A stretch of DNA of 41,712 nt from Streptomyces sp. Isolate_45 (GCF_024721315.2 NZ_JANFAK020000071.1:1-41712), one strand, 5' to 3'; shown: positions 1 through 9,307, counted from the first letter of the stretch. The notes: generated by a model from the sequence alone, not told the origin. Numbers and translations are program-made.

Positions 1-104
<104 letters not shown>

Positions 105-143
105 TTCATTGTCCGGCCGGCCCGCTGTGTCCGGCCTTCGTTC

Positions 144-485
144 CTATGCCCCGGGTGCGTGGTGGACGTGCGCCAGTACCTGTCGGAGCAGGTCGCCGAC
201 GTGTGCGTCGTGCAGTTCGTAGACCACGCTGCGGCCGTCGCGGCGGCCCGTGACGAGGTCGAGGTGGCGCAGCAGGCGCAGGTGGTTGGAGACGGTGGGT
301 TGACCGAGGTCGAGGTCGTCGGCCAGGTCCCCGACGGAGCACGGCGCGTGCAGCAGGCGGGCCAGGATGCGGATCCTGACGGGCGAGGCGAGGCCCTGCA
401 TGACCTCCGCGGCCGCGGCCGCGGCCGGCTCGGGGAGCAGGTGGGGCGCTGGGGCGGGGTCCATGGCCGGTTCCATGGCGGCCAC
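144..485 (-). CDS. ArsR/SmtB-family metal sensor repressor (alpha5 zinc-site type)
   Basis: A 113-residue winged-helix repressor. Residues 28-90 hold the ArsR fold: the start of the domain (LASPVRIRIL), the recognition helix (QPTVSNHLRLL) and the beta-wing (RRDGRSVVYEL). Near the C-terminus, D93, H95, H106 and H109 have the D-x-H-x10-H-x2-H spacing of the inter-subunit alpha5 zinc site known from CzrA and SmtB. I therefore infer sensing of Zn(II), Co(II) or a similar divalent ion. There is no alpha3 CxC motif of arsenic or cadmium sensors. The frame can start at GTG 485 or at ATG 476; AGGGTGG sits just before the ATG, so 476 is a serious alternative. The gene is divergent from the metal ATPase at 550 and shares a 64-bp control region with it, so it very likely represses that pump and itself. 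Confidence 0.9.
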   Translation of the reverse strand: MAAMEPAMDPAPAPHLLPEPAAAAAAEVMQGLASPVRIRILARLLHAPCSVGDLADDLDLGQPTVSNHLRLLRHLDLVTGRRDGRSVVYELHDAHVGDLLRQVLAHVHHAPGA

Positions 486-515
486 CCTAGATCAGAAGAT
501 CAGGACGTGCACAGG

Positions 516-543
516 TTCACATATTTAGAACTCTTGATATATT
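516..543 (+). promoter_or_regulatory. Promoter with overlapping ArsR-type operator
   Basis: The -35-like TTCACA (516-521) and -10-like TATATT (538-543) are 16 bp apart and precede the ATPase ATG (550) by 6 bp, so the mRNA may be leaderless. An imperfect palindrome at 521-540 (7 of 10 pairs match; outer arms ATAT...ATAT, right half TTGATAT) overlaps the promoter. It resembles the ATA-TCAA-n6-TTGA-TAT boxes of ArsR/SmtB repressors. It is the most AT-rich stretch in this region. Confidence 0.65.
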
Positions 544-549
544 GATGTC

Positions 550-2526
<1,977 letters not shown>

Positions 2527-2587
2527 GGCGGGCGGACCGGGGCGCCGCCCGGGTAGTCAGGCGGCAGACCGTCCGGCGGGAGGCGGC

Positions 2588-3076
2588 TCAGCGGGGTGGT
2601 TCGACCTCCAGGAAACGCCGGCCGCGCGGCCCCCGGTACAGCAGGCACTCCCACCCGTGCCGCTCCAGTTCCGCCGCGCAGGCGGTCAGCCGCTCCTGTT
2701 CCTCCTCGGCGGCGCCCGACCCGGCGGGACCGGGCCAGGTCACCGTCACCGGGGCGGGGCCCGGCCCGACGGAGTCGCTGCCGCCCGTGCCGTTGCCGTC
2801 CGGGCCGCCGGCCACCCGGTAGCCGGTCCGGCTGCGCCGGCCCCGGGCGTCCAACGCCGACGGAGGGAAGCCGGCCGCCTCCAGCACCAGGGCCACCGCC
2901 CGCGGCACGGCCCGCAACTCCCACGGGGCGGGGGCGTGCGTACCGTCGCCCAGCAGGCGGCGGATCTGCAACAGCCCCTCGTACGCGGTGCGCAACTCGC
3001 CCGCCCGCGCCTGCGGATCCGTCGGCGGACCGTCACCGTCCGCCGGTTCGAAACCCTCCCCGTGCCCACCGGCCAT
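2588..3076 (-). CDS. Hypothetical protein (162 aa)
   Basis: I do not recognise a family. The product is soluble, with no signal peptide or membrane segment. An N-terminal helical part (residues 22-70, LRTAYEGLLQIRRLLGD) is followed by a glycine/proline-rich linker (about 90-115) and a C-terminal alpha-beta part containing RLTACAAELERHGWECLLY. Codon use is typical of real genes here (third positions nearly all G/C). AAGGGG lies just upstream of the ATG at 3076. The gene converges on the metal ATPase with a 61-bp gap and is divergent from the small ORF at 3178. Function unknown. Confidence 0.75.
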   Translation of the reverse strand: MAGGHGEGFEPADGDGPPTDPQARAGELRTAYEGLLQIRRLLGDGTHAPAPWELRAVPRAVALVLEAAGFPPSALDARGRRSRTGYRVAGGPDGNGTGGSDSVGPGPAPVTVTWPGPAGSGAAEEEQERLTACAAELERHGWECLLYRGPRGRRFLEVEPPR

Positions 3077-3177
3077 CGCGCACCCCTTTCCATCCGCGTG
3101 CGGATGAGTACCTCACCCGCAACGGCCTGAGTATCCGCCCCGATTCCCCGACGCGCCGCCGTTGATGGAATGACGTC

Positions 3178-3516
3178 ATGACCTCAGCACCCCCTTCGTA
3201 CGCCACGACCGCCGCACAGCGCCCCCGCATGCGGCACGTGACCACCGCCGGCTCGGCCCTGGCCGTGGCGCTGGTGCCGCTCGTGGTGGGCGTGCTCATC
3301 GCCAAAGGGGTCGCCGCCGATCCGCACGCCCCGGTCAACGCCCTGATCAGCGGTGGCGGCCAGCGCGCCGGACTGCCGGGTGTCGAGTGGCGGCGGCGCG
3401 GACACGGGGCGCTGCGCCGACTTCGGACCGCCCGCGAGGGAACGGTCCGGCGCTGCGCGTCCGTCCGCGACCGCCGCCGTCCGGTCAGGAGGCCAGCGGT
3501 TCCTGAAGCTCGGTGA
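3178..3516 (+). CDS. Small putative membrane protein, doubtful 3' half
   Basis: A 112-codon frame. The first 60 residues look real: one hydrophobic segment (about residues 25-43, SALAVALVPLVVGVLIAKG) follows a polar N-terminus. The second half becomes arginine-rich and shadow-like, and its end overlaps the 3' end of the MerR gene by 32 bp. This may be a small single-pass membrane protein whose original 3' end was lost to a frameshift, or a chance frame. TGACGTCA (3171-3178) abuts the start codon. No family recognised. Confidence 0.35.
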   Translation: MTSAPPSYATTAAQRPRMRHVTTAGSALAVALVPLVVGVLIAKGVAADPHAPVNALISGGGQRAGLPGVEWRRRGHGALRRLRTAREGTVRRCASVRDRRRPVRRPAVPEAR

Positions 3517-4318
3517 CCCACCGCTCCGGGTCGTCGGGGCAGGCCAGGGTCAGCTCGCGGGCGTACCCGGCGGAGCGGTGACCGTGCGCGTCGATCCACC
3601 GGGCCAGGGCCTGCGCGGTGGGCAGTACGCCGTCCATCGGACCCCGGTGCACCACCGTCGCCGCCCGCTCGACCCCGGGCAGTTCCACGATCCGCACCCC
3701 GGACCCGAGGTCCTCGACGCGGACGCCCGTCGCCACGGGCAGCCCCGCGCGCACCAGGACGGAGCCGGGCTCGGCGTCCGGAGCATCCTCGTAGCGGGCG
3801 AGGCCCGGCCCCGTCGGGGCGACCCCGGCGGCCTCCAGGCGGCGGCACAGTTCCCCGTACAGGGGACCGATGACCGGCCCGATGTCCTGGGGGGCGTAGC
3901 TCGCCGAGACGCCGGTCAGTTCGGCCAGCCGGACGGGCGGCAGGCTCTTGACGACGATTTCGTCCGTGGGCATGGTTCCCTCGCTCTCGATGGTCCGGAG
4001 CCTCGTCCCGACCCGGTTCAGGCGGGCGGTCGCCTCGGCCACGGCGCTCTCCAGTTCCGCCCGGCGCAACCGCAGCATGCCGCGCAGTTGATCCGGGGTC
4101 ACCTTCTCGTCGAGGACCGCCCCCACCTGTTCCAGGGTGAAGCCGAGGTCCTTGAGCGCGATGACGCGGTTGAGGCGGGCCAACTGGCCCGCCTCGTAGA
4201 AGCGGTAGCCGCTCGTCGGGTCGACACGTGCCGGGCGCAGCAGTCCGAGGGCGTCGTAGTGACGCAGCATGCGGACCGACACCCGGCCGTGCTTGGCGAA
4301 GTCTCCGATGGTGAACAT
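3485..4318 (-). CDS. MerR-family regulator with GyrI-like effector-binding domain
   Basis: 277 residues. The MerR winged helix is at about 1-70 (MFTIGDFAKHGRVSVRMLRH, then YRFYEAGQLARLNRVIALK). A dimerisation coiled coil covers about 75-125 (RLRRAELESAVAEATARLNR), and a GyrI-like small-molecule-binding domain covers about 130-277. This is the architecture of multidrug-sensing activators of the BltR/BmrR/TipA kind. The frame is open further upstream, but the ATG at 4318 has GGAGA 6 bp before it and starts exactly at the conserved N-terminus. A nearly perfect inverted repeat in its own promoter suggests autoregulation. No obvious efflux target is adjacent; the MFS exporter at 5.2 kb is the nearest candidate. 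Confidence 0.9.
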   Translation of the reverse strand: MFTIGDFAKHGRVSVRMLRHYDALGLLRPARVDPTSGYRFYEAGQLARLNRVIALKDLGFTLEQVGAVLDEKVTPDQLRGMLRLRRAELESAVAEATARLNRVGTRLRTIESEGTMPTDEIVVKSLPPVRLAELTGVSASYAPQDIGPVIGPLYGELCRRLEAAGVAPTGPGLARYEDAPDAEPGSVLVRAGLPVATGVRVEDLGSGVRIVELPGVERAATVVHRGPMDGVLPTAQALARWIDAHGHRSAGYARELTLACPDDPERWVTELQEPLAS

Positions 4319-4337
4319 GACGTCTCCAAGTGCACGG

Positions 4338-4359
4338 CCTGACACGGTGTGAGGGTCAA
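4338..4359 (-). promoter_or_regulatory. MerR-type promoter/operator of the regulator at 3485
   Basis: CCTGACAC-G-GTGTGAGG (4338-4354) is a 17-bp inverted repeat with one mismatch per arm. On the minus strand a -35-like TTGACC (4359-4354) adjoins it, as in MerR-family promoters where the dimer binds the long spacer between -35 and -10. The start codon is 20 bp downstream. The -10 (about 4329-4334) is weak, which is also usual for MerR-activated promoters. Confidence 0.55.
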
Positions 4360-4439
4360 GTCTGCCGGGCGGGCCGCGGAGGCGTCGTGGGCGGGGCGGG
4401 GCGGAGTCGCGGCGGGCGCCGGTGTGTCCGGGCGGTCGG

Positions 4440-4940
4440 TCAGTGGCCGTACTGGCGGACACACAGGTCGACGACCGACGGCGGGACGGTGCCCTCCGCG
4501 GCCGCGCACAGTTCCTCGCCCCGGGGCAGGCGCGGCGCCGCCGGGCGGGGAACGCGAGGCGGCGTGGGCTGAGCCGGCCGAACGCGCCGGGGCGCGGTCG
4601 GCTTCGCGTGCCGGCGGGCGGGCGGGTCCGCCTTGCGGGTGCGGGGGTCGGGCGCGTGGACCCGTACGTCGTCCCGCACCCCTTGTCGCTGTCGGTCGTC
4701 CGACCCGGCCCCGGGTCGCGGGGGATCGGGCTCCGGGTCGGGCAGCGCGCTCAGGGGCAGGGCCAACTCGGGCGGGCCGTCGTCGGAGCGGCGCCCCTCG
4801 GGAGCGTCCTGCCGGCCGAGGGGCGGCGTGGAACCGCGTACGGGGCCGGCGGCGCCGGACTCCGGGCCGACGGAGACGCAGCCGGCGCTCGCGAGGAGGG
4901 CCAGCAGGGAGAGGGGCAGGGCGGCCCGGCGTAACTGCAT
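4440..4940 (-). CDS. Putative lipoprotein (166 aa)
   Basis: The start at 4940 gives a clean lipoprotein signal: MQLRR, a hydrophobic core (AALPLSLLALLA) and the lipobox SAGC with the lipidated Cys at about residue 21. The middle (30-140) is a proline/arginine/aspartate-rich disordered stretch typical of a cell-wall-spanning tether. The last 25 residues are more ordered and contain two cysteines (ELCAAAEGTVPPSVVDLCV) that could form a disulphide outside the cell. I know no function for this family. It ends 122 bp upstream of the MerR start on the same strand and is divergent from the MFS gene. Confidence 0.75.
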   Translation of the reverse strand: MQLRRAALPLSLLALLASAGCVSVGPESGAAGPVRGSTPPLGRQDAPEGRRSDDGPPELALPLSALPDPEPDPPRPGAGSDDRQRQGVRDDVRVHAPDPRTRKADPPARRHAKPTAPRRVRPAQPTPPRVPRPAAPRLPRGEELCAAAEGTVPPSVVDLCVRQYGH

Positions 4941-5057
4941 CCGACCACCATGCCGTAGTCGGCGGCCCACCGAAGTCGAACCTCACGCGTCCGGGTGACG
5001 CGGGGTCGGGTCCGGGTCGGGCGCCGGGGGACCGAGGGTTCGGTGGGGGCCGTTGCT

Positions 5058-5067
5058 GAATCGATTC
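5058..5067. promoter_or_regulatory. Perfect 10-bp palindrome GAATCGATTC
   Basis: An AT-containing perfect palindrome lies in the GC-rich space between the divergent lipoprotein (start 4940) and the MFS gene (start 5230). It could be a repressor site for the exporter, 160 bp upstream of its start. No flanking conserved arms are visible, so chance is possible. Confidence 0.3.
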
Positions 5068-5229
5068 TGTACGGCGGGCCCGAACCGGCGGCCACCGCCG
5101 CAGAATGGGCCCGAACGCCGGCGGCACGTCACGGCGGCGCGGGAGACGGGGGAGGCGCGACCCCCGGAGCCCGGTGCTGCCGTGCCGCGATCGCCCCGCC
5201 GGACCGCCCACCCGTACGGAGCCCCGCAC

Positions 5230-6684
5230 ATGCCCTTCGCCGCCGCCGCGCCCGACAGCCCCGATCCCGCGCCCGACAGCCCCGATCCCGCGCCCGACAG
5301 CCCCGATCCCGATTCCGGCTCACATTCCTGCTCGGACGTCGACCCGGGAGCCGGCTCCGACGTCCGCCCCGGCGCCGGGGCCCACCGCGTCCAGGGGGCC
5401 GGTCCCGGCGCCGACCCGGGCAGCGGCCCCGCTGGAGAGGCGGCCGGCGGGGCGGGGGCCGTGAAGGGGTGGGCGGCCGTGGCGGCCGTGTCCCTCGGGA
5501 TCTTCGGGCTGATCACCTCCGAGCTGCTGCCCGTCGGCCTCCTCACGCCCGTCGGGGCCGCGCTCGGGGTGTCCGACGGGACCGCCGGGCTGATGGTCAC
5601 CGTCCCCGGCCTCGTCGCCGGCCTCTGCGCCCCGCTCGTCACCGTCGGCGCCGCCCGCATCGACCGGCGCCACGTGCTGTGCCTGCTCATCGCCCTGATG
5701 GCCGTCGCCAACCTGGTCGCCGCCGTCGCCCCGTCCTTCGCCGTGGTGCTGGCCGCCCGGCTGCTCGTCGGCATCAGCGTCGGCGGATTCTGGGCCGTGG
5801 CGGGCGGGCTCGCCGTCCGGCTGGTTCCCGCCCGCCACGTCGGCCGGGCCACCGCCGTGATCTTCGGCGGCGTCCCCACGGCCTCGGTGCTCGGCGTGCC
5901 CGCGGGGACCCTGCTCGGCGAATTCGGTGGCTGGCGCACCGCCTTCGCGGCCGTCGGCGCCCTCGGCGTCGTCACGCTGGCGGCCCTGCTCCTCCTGCTG
6001 CCCGCGCTACCCCCGACCAGGCCGGTCGCCCTGGCCGAACTGCCCGCCCTGCTCCGCCGCAACCGCGGCGTCCGCGCCGGGGTCATCGTCACCTTCCTGT
6101 TGGTGACAGGTCAGTTCGCCGCCTACACCTTCGTCACTCCCGTCCTGCGGGACATCTCCGGTGTCGCGCCGGGCTCCGTCAGCACCCTCCTCCTCGGCTA
6201 CGGGGTCGCCGGCGTCGCGGGCAACTTCCTGGCCGGGTCGCGCGACCCGCGTCGTACGCTGCTCGCCGTCAGCGCCACCCTGGTCGTCGTCCTCACGCTG
6301 ATCGCCCTGCTGCCCGGAGCCGCCGCCGGAACCGCCCTGTTGCTCGTCTGGGGGCTCGTGTACGGCGGGGTCTCCGTCAGCCTGCAGAGCTGGATGATCA
6401 AGGCCGCACCGCAGGCGTCCGAGGCGGCTTCCTCCCTGATGGTGGCCATGTTCAACTTCGCCATCGCGGCGGGTGCGCTCACCGGCGGCCTCGTGGTGGA
6501 CGGGGTCTCCGTCGCCGCGGCCCCGCTGGCCGGAGCCGCCCTCATGCTGCTCGCGGCGCTCACCGTGGCCGCCGCCTGCCGGTATCCGGCCGCGCCCGTC
6601 ACCGAAGTGCCCGACCACCGGCCGGGCGGGCAGGTCGAGCCGGCGCGCGAGCGCCCCGGGAGCGCGTCGCCGGCCGACCGTTGA
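5230..6684 (+). CDS. MFS transporter (DHA1/AraJ-like drug or sugar exporter)
   Basis: 484 residues with about twelve transmembrane helices from residue 80 onward. The MFS signature between helices 2 and 3 appears as APLVTVGAARIDRRHVL, and the helix-4/5 region has LLVGISVGGFWAVAGGLA, as in the AraJ/YdhP/CmlR group of drug:H+ antiporters. The ATG at 5230 is chosen because GGAG lies 8 bp upstream; a longer open frame upstream has no ribosome site. Unusual is a roughly 75-residue cytoplasmic N-terminus rich in P, D, S and G, which begins with a threefold heptapeptide PDSPDPA encoded by 21-bp DNA repeats (5251-5310). The substrate is unknown. A short duplication covers the stop codon. Confidence 0.88.
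   Translation: MPFAAAAPDSPDPAPDSPDPAPDSPDPDSGSHSCSDVDPGAGSDVRPGAGAHRVQGAGPGADPGSGPAGEAAGGAGAVKGWAAVAAVSLGIFGLITSELLPVGLLTPVGAALGVSDGTAGLMVTVPGLVAGLCAPLVTVGAARIDRRHVLCLLIALMAVANLVAAVAPSFAVVLAARLLVGISVGGFWAVAGGLAVRLVPARHVGRATAVIFGGVPTASVLGVPAGTLLGEFGGWRTAFAAVGALGVVTLAALLLLLPALPPTRPVALAELPALLRRNRGVRAGVIVTFLLVTGQFAAYTFVTPVLRDISGVAPGSVSTLLLGYGVAGVAGNFLAGSRDPRRTLLAVSATLVVVLTLIALLPGAAAGTALLLVWGLVYGGVSVSLQSWMIKAAPQASEAASSLMVAMFNFAIAAGALTGGLVVDGVSVAAAPLAGAALMLLAALTVAAACRYPAAPVTEVPDHRPGGQVEPARERPGSASPADR
5251..5310 (+). repeat. Three 21-bp tandem repeats encoding PDSPDPA
   Basis: Units start at 5251, 5272 and 5293; the first two are identical and the third diverges at its end. They encode the acidic, proline-rich start of the MFS protein. 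Copy number may vary between strains through slippage. Confidence 0.85.
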
Positions 6685-6712
6685 GGAGCCGGCGGACCGT
6701 TGAGGAGCCGGC
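6676..6712 (+). repeat. 18-bp direct repeat across the MFS stop codon
   Basis: GACCGTTGAGGAGCCGGC occurs at 6676-6693 and again at 6695-6712. The first copy contains the stop codon of the MFS gene, so the second copy is untranslated. It looks like a recent short tandem duplication. Confidence 0.85.
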
Positions 6713-6853
6713 CGACGTCGGGCAACCGCGCGGCCGGGCGGTGGAGTCGGGGCCCCGACGGCCCGCGCGGAGTCGGTCCCCCCGTACAACGGATGAATGG
6801 GGTGGATCGGGCATCCGGCTTGACCGGAGTGGTCCCGGAGGGAAAGAGTCCGA

Positions 6854-7303
6854 TCAAGAACCGCCGTAAGGGCTGCCCTCGGAGATACCCCAGATGTCGA
6901 TGTCCGTCCGTTCCACGCCCACCCACGCCCTCTCCGGCAGGGCACGACTCCACGGAGACGTCATCGACGGTGACGCCCGCCGGGCCCGTGGCGCGGAAGG
7001 CGCCGCCGCGATCGGCGGGAACGCGGACGCCCGGGGCGGGTCGAGGGGCAGCGGCACGTACGGCGAGGCACCCGGTGGCGAACCGGCCGACGGTCGCTCG
7101 CCCGTCACCCACGCCGCCACGGCCACCGCCCCGCGCCAGGTCTCCGGCGTCGCTCCGACCCGGACGCGCTCGAAGGACCGGGGGACGACGGGATCCCGCG
7201 GCTTCCGTCTCACGGACGGGAACCCCGGCGCGGACGCGGATGGCGGCGCCGACGCCGGCGGACCCGCTCCGACCGGCCGGGGCGCGGCGATCCACCTCGC
7301 CAT
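6854..7303 (-). CDS. Hypothetical protein (149 aa); strand uncertain
   Basis: No family recognised. The minus frame encodes an N-terminal proline/alanine-rich part followed by protein-like stretches (TPETWRGAVAVAAWVTG; VERTDIDIWGISEGSPYGG) with normal Streptomyces codons. It lacks a Shine-Dalgarno at the ATG (7303). The opposite strand has a competing frame, 6894-7370, with GGAGAT 7 bp before its ATG and a strong terminator just after its stop; its product is low-complexity (G, A, R, D). Because the two frames share third codon positions, GC bias does not decide between them. I favour the minus frame slightly for its ordered, tryptophan-containing segments. The gene, if real, converges on the MFS gene. 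Confidence 0.42.
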   Translation of the reverse strand: MARWIAAPRPVGAGPPASAPPSASAPGFPSVRRKPRDPVVPRSFERVRVGATPETWRGAVAVAAWVTGERPSAGSPPGASPYVPLPLDPPRASAFPPIAAAPSAPRARRASPSMTSPWSRALPERAWVGVERTDIDIWGISEGSPYGGS

Positions 7304-7376
7304 CGGCGGGGCCTGGGAACCGGCCCCCGGAACGGGCACGGTCCCGGTCGCCCGGCGGCGCGGGGCCTGACCGGCC

Positions 7377-7417
7377 GGACGGGGGTCGGTACCGCACCGC
7401 CGCACCGACCCCCGTCC
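7377..7417 (+). terminator. Strong intrinsic terminator
   Basis: A perfect 14-bp stem (GGACGGGGGTCGGT at 7377-7390 with its complement at 7404-7417) has a 13-nt loop and is followed by TTGTTTCT. Only the plus strand has the T-rich tail. It would end a plus-strand transcript from the MFS gene or from the 6894-7370 frame. Confidence 0.85.
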
Positions 7418-7523
7418 TTGTTTCTCCCGCTGCCCGGGCAGCTCCCCCGACCGGCCCCGGCGGTTCCCTCCCGGCGGCCCCCGTCGGCCCGTCGGCAAGA
7501 CGCCCCCTAGTCCGGAGACCAGC

Positions 7524-8267
7524 GTGTCGCACCACACCGAGGAGAGCGGAGTCGTTCCCGACGACCGCCTGCTCGTACGCCCGTACGTCACCCCGCCCGC
7601 GAATCCGGCCCCCGCCACGACCCCCGCCTGGCCGCTCGACCCGACGGCGGTCCCGGTAGGGGCGCCGGCCCCGGCGGGTGCCCCGGCGGCGCAGGCGTCC
7701 CCCGTCGACGGGAGGCGCGGCAACCGGCGGCCGCTGATGGTGCTCGCGCTGCTCGCACTCGCCGCCGCGGGCACCCTCGTGGTGCTGCTCCGTTCCCCCG
7801 AACCGGAGCCCGCACGGGCCGTCCCGCCGCCGGAGCTGTCCGTCCCCGCCCTGCCGGCCCGCGGCCCGGGCGCCGACGGCACCACCGATCCGCACGCCCC
7901 GACCGGGACCGCCCCCTCCGGATCCGCGTCCGGCACCCCCACCGCCGCACCCACCACCACCCCGACCGGGTCCACGACGGCGACGCCCCCGGCGCCGCCG
8001 CCCACCCCCACGCCGCCCCGGACACCGCCCGCCACTGCCGCGAAGCCGTCGCCGGCGACCCCCGGCACCCTCCGCCCCGGAGACCGGGGGCCCGAGGTGC
8101 GCGACCTTCAGGAACGGCTCCACGGGCAGGGGTTCACGTACGTCTCGACGACCGGCGTCTACGACAAGCAGACCGAACGCGGCGTGGCCCAACTGCAGCG
8201 GGACCGCGACATCAAGGGCGACCCCCACGGCGTCTACGGCCCGGCGACCCGCGCGGCCTTCGGCTGA
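7524..8267 (+). CDS. Membrane-anchored peptidoglycan-binding (PG_binding_1) protein
   Basis: 247 residues from GTG 7524, with GGAG 6 bp upstream. The N-terminal 68 residues are cytoplasmic and proline-rich. One transmembrane helix follows at about 70-88 (LMVLALLALAAAGTLVVLL), then a long Pro/Thr/Ala tether at about 90-185. The C-terminal peptidoglycan-binding domain spans about 188-247 (LRPGDRGPEVRDLQERLHG ... GVYGPATRAAFG), with the usual repeat of a DLQ..L helix and a Y/T-rich turn. The predicted topology is cytoplasm, membrane, wall-spanning stalk, wall-binding head. It carries no catalytic domain, so it probably anchors or senses at the cell wall. In other streptomycetes related proteins lie beside regulatory genes, but none is adjacent here. 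Confidence 0.85.
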   Translation: MSHHTEESGVVPDDRLLVRPYVTPPANPAPATTPAWPLDPTAVPVGAPAPAGAPAAQASPVDGRRGNRRPLMVLALLALAAAGTLVVLLRSPEPEPARAVPPPELSVPALPARGPGADGTTDPHAPTGTAPSGSASGTPTAAPTTTPTGSTTATPPAPPPTPTPPRTPPATAAKPSPATPGTLRPGDRGPEVRDLQERLHGQGFTYVSTTGVYDKQTERGVAQLQRDRDIKGDPHGVYGPATRAAFG

Positions 8268-8315
8268 CCGCCGCCGGTACGGGCCCTTCGCGGCGGTACG
8301 GGCCGGTCGGGGGCC

Positions 8316-8411
8316 CTACGGGGCGGGAGCCCCCGCCACGGTACCGGCGCAGGCGGTGATCGCGGCCACGCCGGCGCAGAACGCCGGCAGGATCTTCGAG
8401 CGGAGCTTCAT
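8316..8411 (-). CDS. 31-residue signal-peptide-like ORF
   Basis: The frame starts with MKLRSK, has a hydrophobic core (ILPAFCAGVAAITACAG) and an AGA cleavage-like site, then stops three residues later. It looks like a Sec signal peptide with nothing attached: a truncated secreted protein, a tiny secreted peptide, or chance. No good Shine-Dalgarno is visible. It is divergent from the hydrolase remnant at 8429, whose start is 18 bp away. Confidence 0.3.
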   Translation of the reverse strand: MKLRSKILPAFCAGVAAITACAGTVAGAPAP

Positions 8412-8428
8412 GGGTCCGTCTGGTCGCC

Positions 8429-8583
8429 ATGGACCCCGAACTCGAAGCATTCGTACCGCTGTTCCCCCGCACCGACCTCGCCACCCGCGCACCCGGACGT
8501 CGAACGAAGGTGCCCGCGTCCGCGGAGCGCCCCGGGACCGACGCGGGCGCCGACGTGGAGACCGGGGCCGGCGCGGCGGCGCG
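8429..8583 (+). pseudogene. N-terminal remnant of an alpha/beta hydrolase (lipase-like)
   Basis: The frame opens with MDPELEAFVPLFPRTDL, which I recognise as the conserved start of actinobacterial HSL-type alpha/beta-hydrolases. Similarity is traceable for roughly 50 residues (to about 8580). The sequence then runs into the 3' end of the convergent HAD gene, and no HGG, GxSxG or catalytic Asp/His region exists downstream. About 250 residues are missing. The continuing open frame is antisense to the HAD gene and is not a hydrolase. Most likely a 3' deletion left only the 5' tip. Confidence 0.6.
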
Positions 8584-8587
8584 GTGG

Positions 8588-9247
8588 TCACTGCTCGGCG
8601 ATGAGGCCGGGCAGTTTGCGCATGTCGTCGAAGACGATGGTGTCGGGGCCTTCGAGCTGCTCCGCGCGGGTCGGCCCGCCCGCGTAGCCGAAGGACCGCA
8701 TGCCCGCGGCTCGGGCCGCCAGGACGCCCGGCCGACTGTCCTCGACGACCACGCACGCGGCGGGGTCGACACCCATCCGCCGCGCCGCGTAGAGGAACAG
8801 GTCCGGTGCCGGCTTGCCGCGGGACACCTCGGAGGCGCTGTGGATGCGGCCGGCGAAACGTTCGTGGAGGCCGGTGCGGCCCAGGGTGTGGCGCATCTTC
8901 TCGTGGGAGCCGCTGGAGGCGACACACATCGGCAGGGCGAGCGCGTCGAGCGCGTCGAGCGCCTCCGGCAGCCCGTCGACGGGTGACAACGCCGTGTCCA
9001 CGGCCTCCCGGTGGAGCTGCTCGAACCGGTCCCACCAGACGAGGGAAGTCTCCTGACCGAGCTCCGCGGCGACCTGCTCCCGGATGGAGACACCGGAACG
9101 CCCGATGAACCGGTCGATGACCTCGTCCTCGGTCAGTGCCCAGCCGAGCTCCGCTCCCAGGGCCACCTGCACGCGCACGGCGATGCGTTCGCTGTCGACG
9201 AGCACGCCGTCGCAGTCGAATATCACTAGTTCGATCGGCTTGATCAT
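8588..9247 (-). CDS. HAD-superfamily phosphatase/phosphomutase (beta-PGM-like)
   Basis: 219 residues. Motif I is FDCDGVLVDSE, with nucleophile D11 and acid/base D13. A helical cap follows (about 17-85), then motif II around VASSGSHEK, motif III lysine in RGKPAPDLF (about K148) and motif IV in VVVEDSRPG. The class C1 cap and the GKPAPD-type motif place it with beta-phosphoglucomutase/YcjU/GS1-like enzymes that dephosphorylate or isomerise sugar phosphates; the substrate is not readable. The ATG at 9247 lies 6 nt behind TATGCT on the minus strand, so the transcript may be leaderless. Single gene, convergent with the hydrolase remnant. Confidence 0.9.
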   Translation of the reverse strand: MIKPIELVIFDCDGVLVDSERIAVRVQVALGAELGWALTEDEVIDRFIGRSGVSIREQVAAELGQETSLVWWDRFEQLHREAVDTALSPVDGLPEALDALDALALPMCVASSGSHEKMRHTLGRTGLHERFAGRIHSASEVSRGKPAPDLFLYAARRMGVDPAACVVVEDSRPGVLAARAAGMRSFGYAGGPTRAEQLEGPDTIVFDDMRKLPGLIAEQ

Positions 9248-9307
9248 CTGTGCAGCATAGGGGCTGTCCCGGCACCTCCGACCGGGGCGTCGCGGGCCCG
9301 CCGGCGG

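Noticed and set aside
6198..8228. A 676-codon open frame on the minus strand
   Set aside because: It runs antisense through the MFS and peptidoglycan-binding genes, and its composition is glycine/arginine noise.
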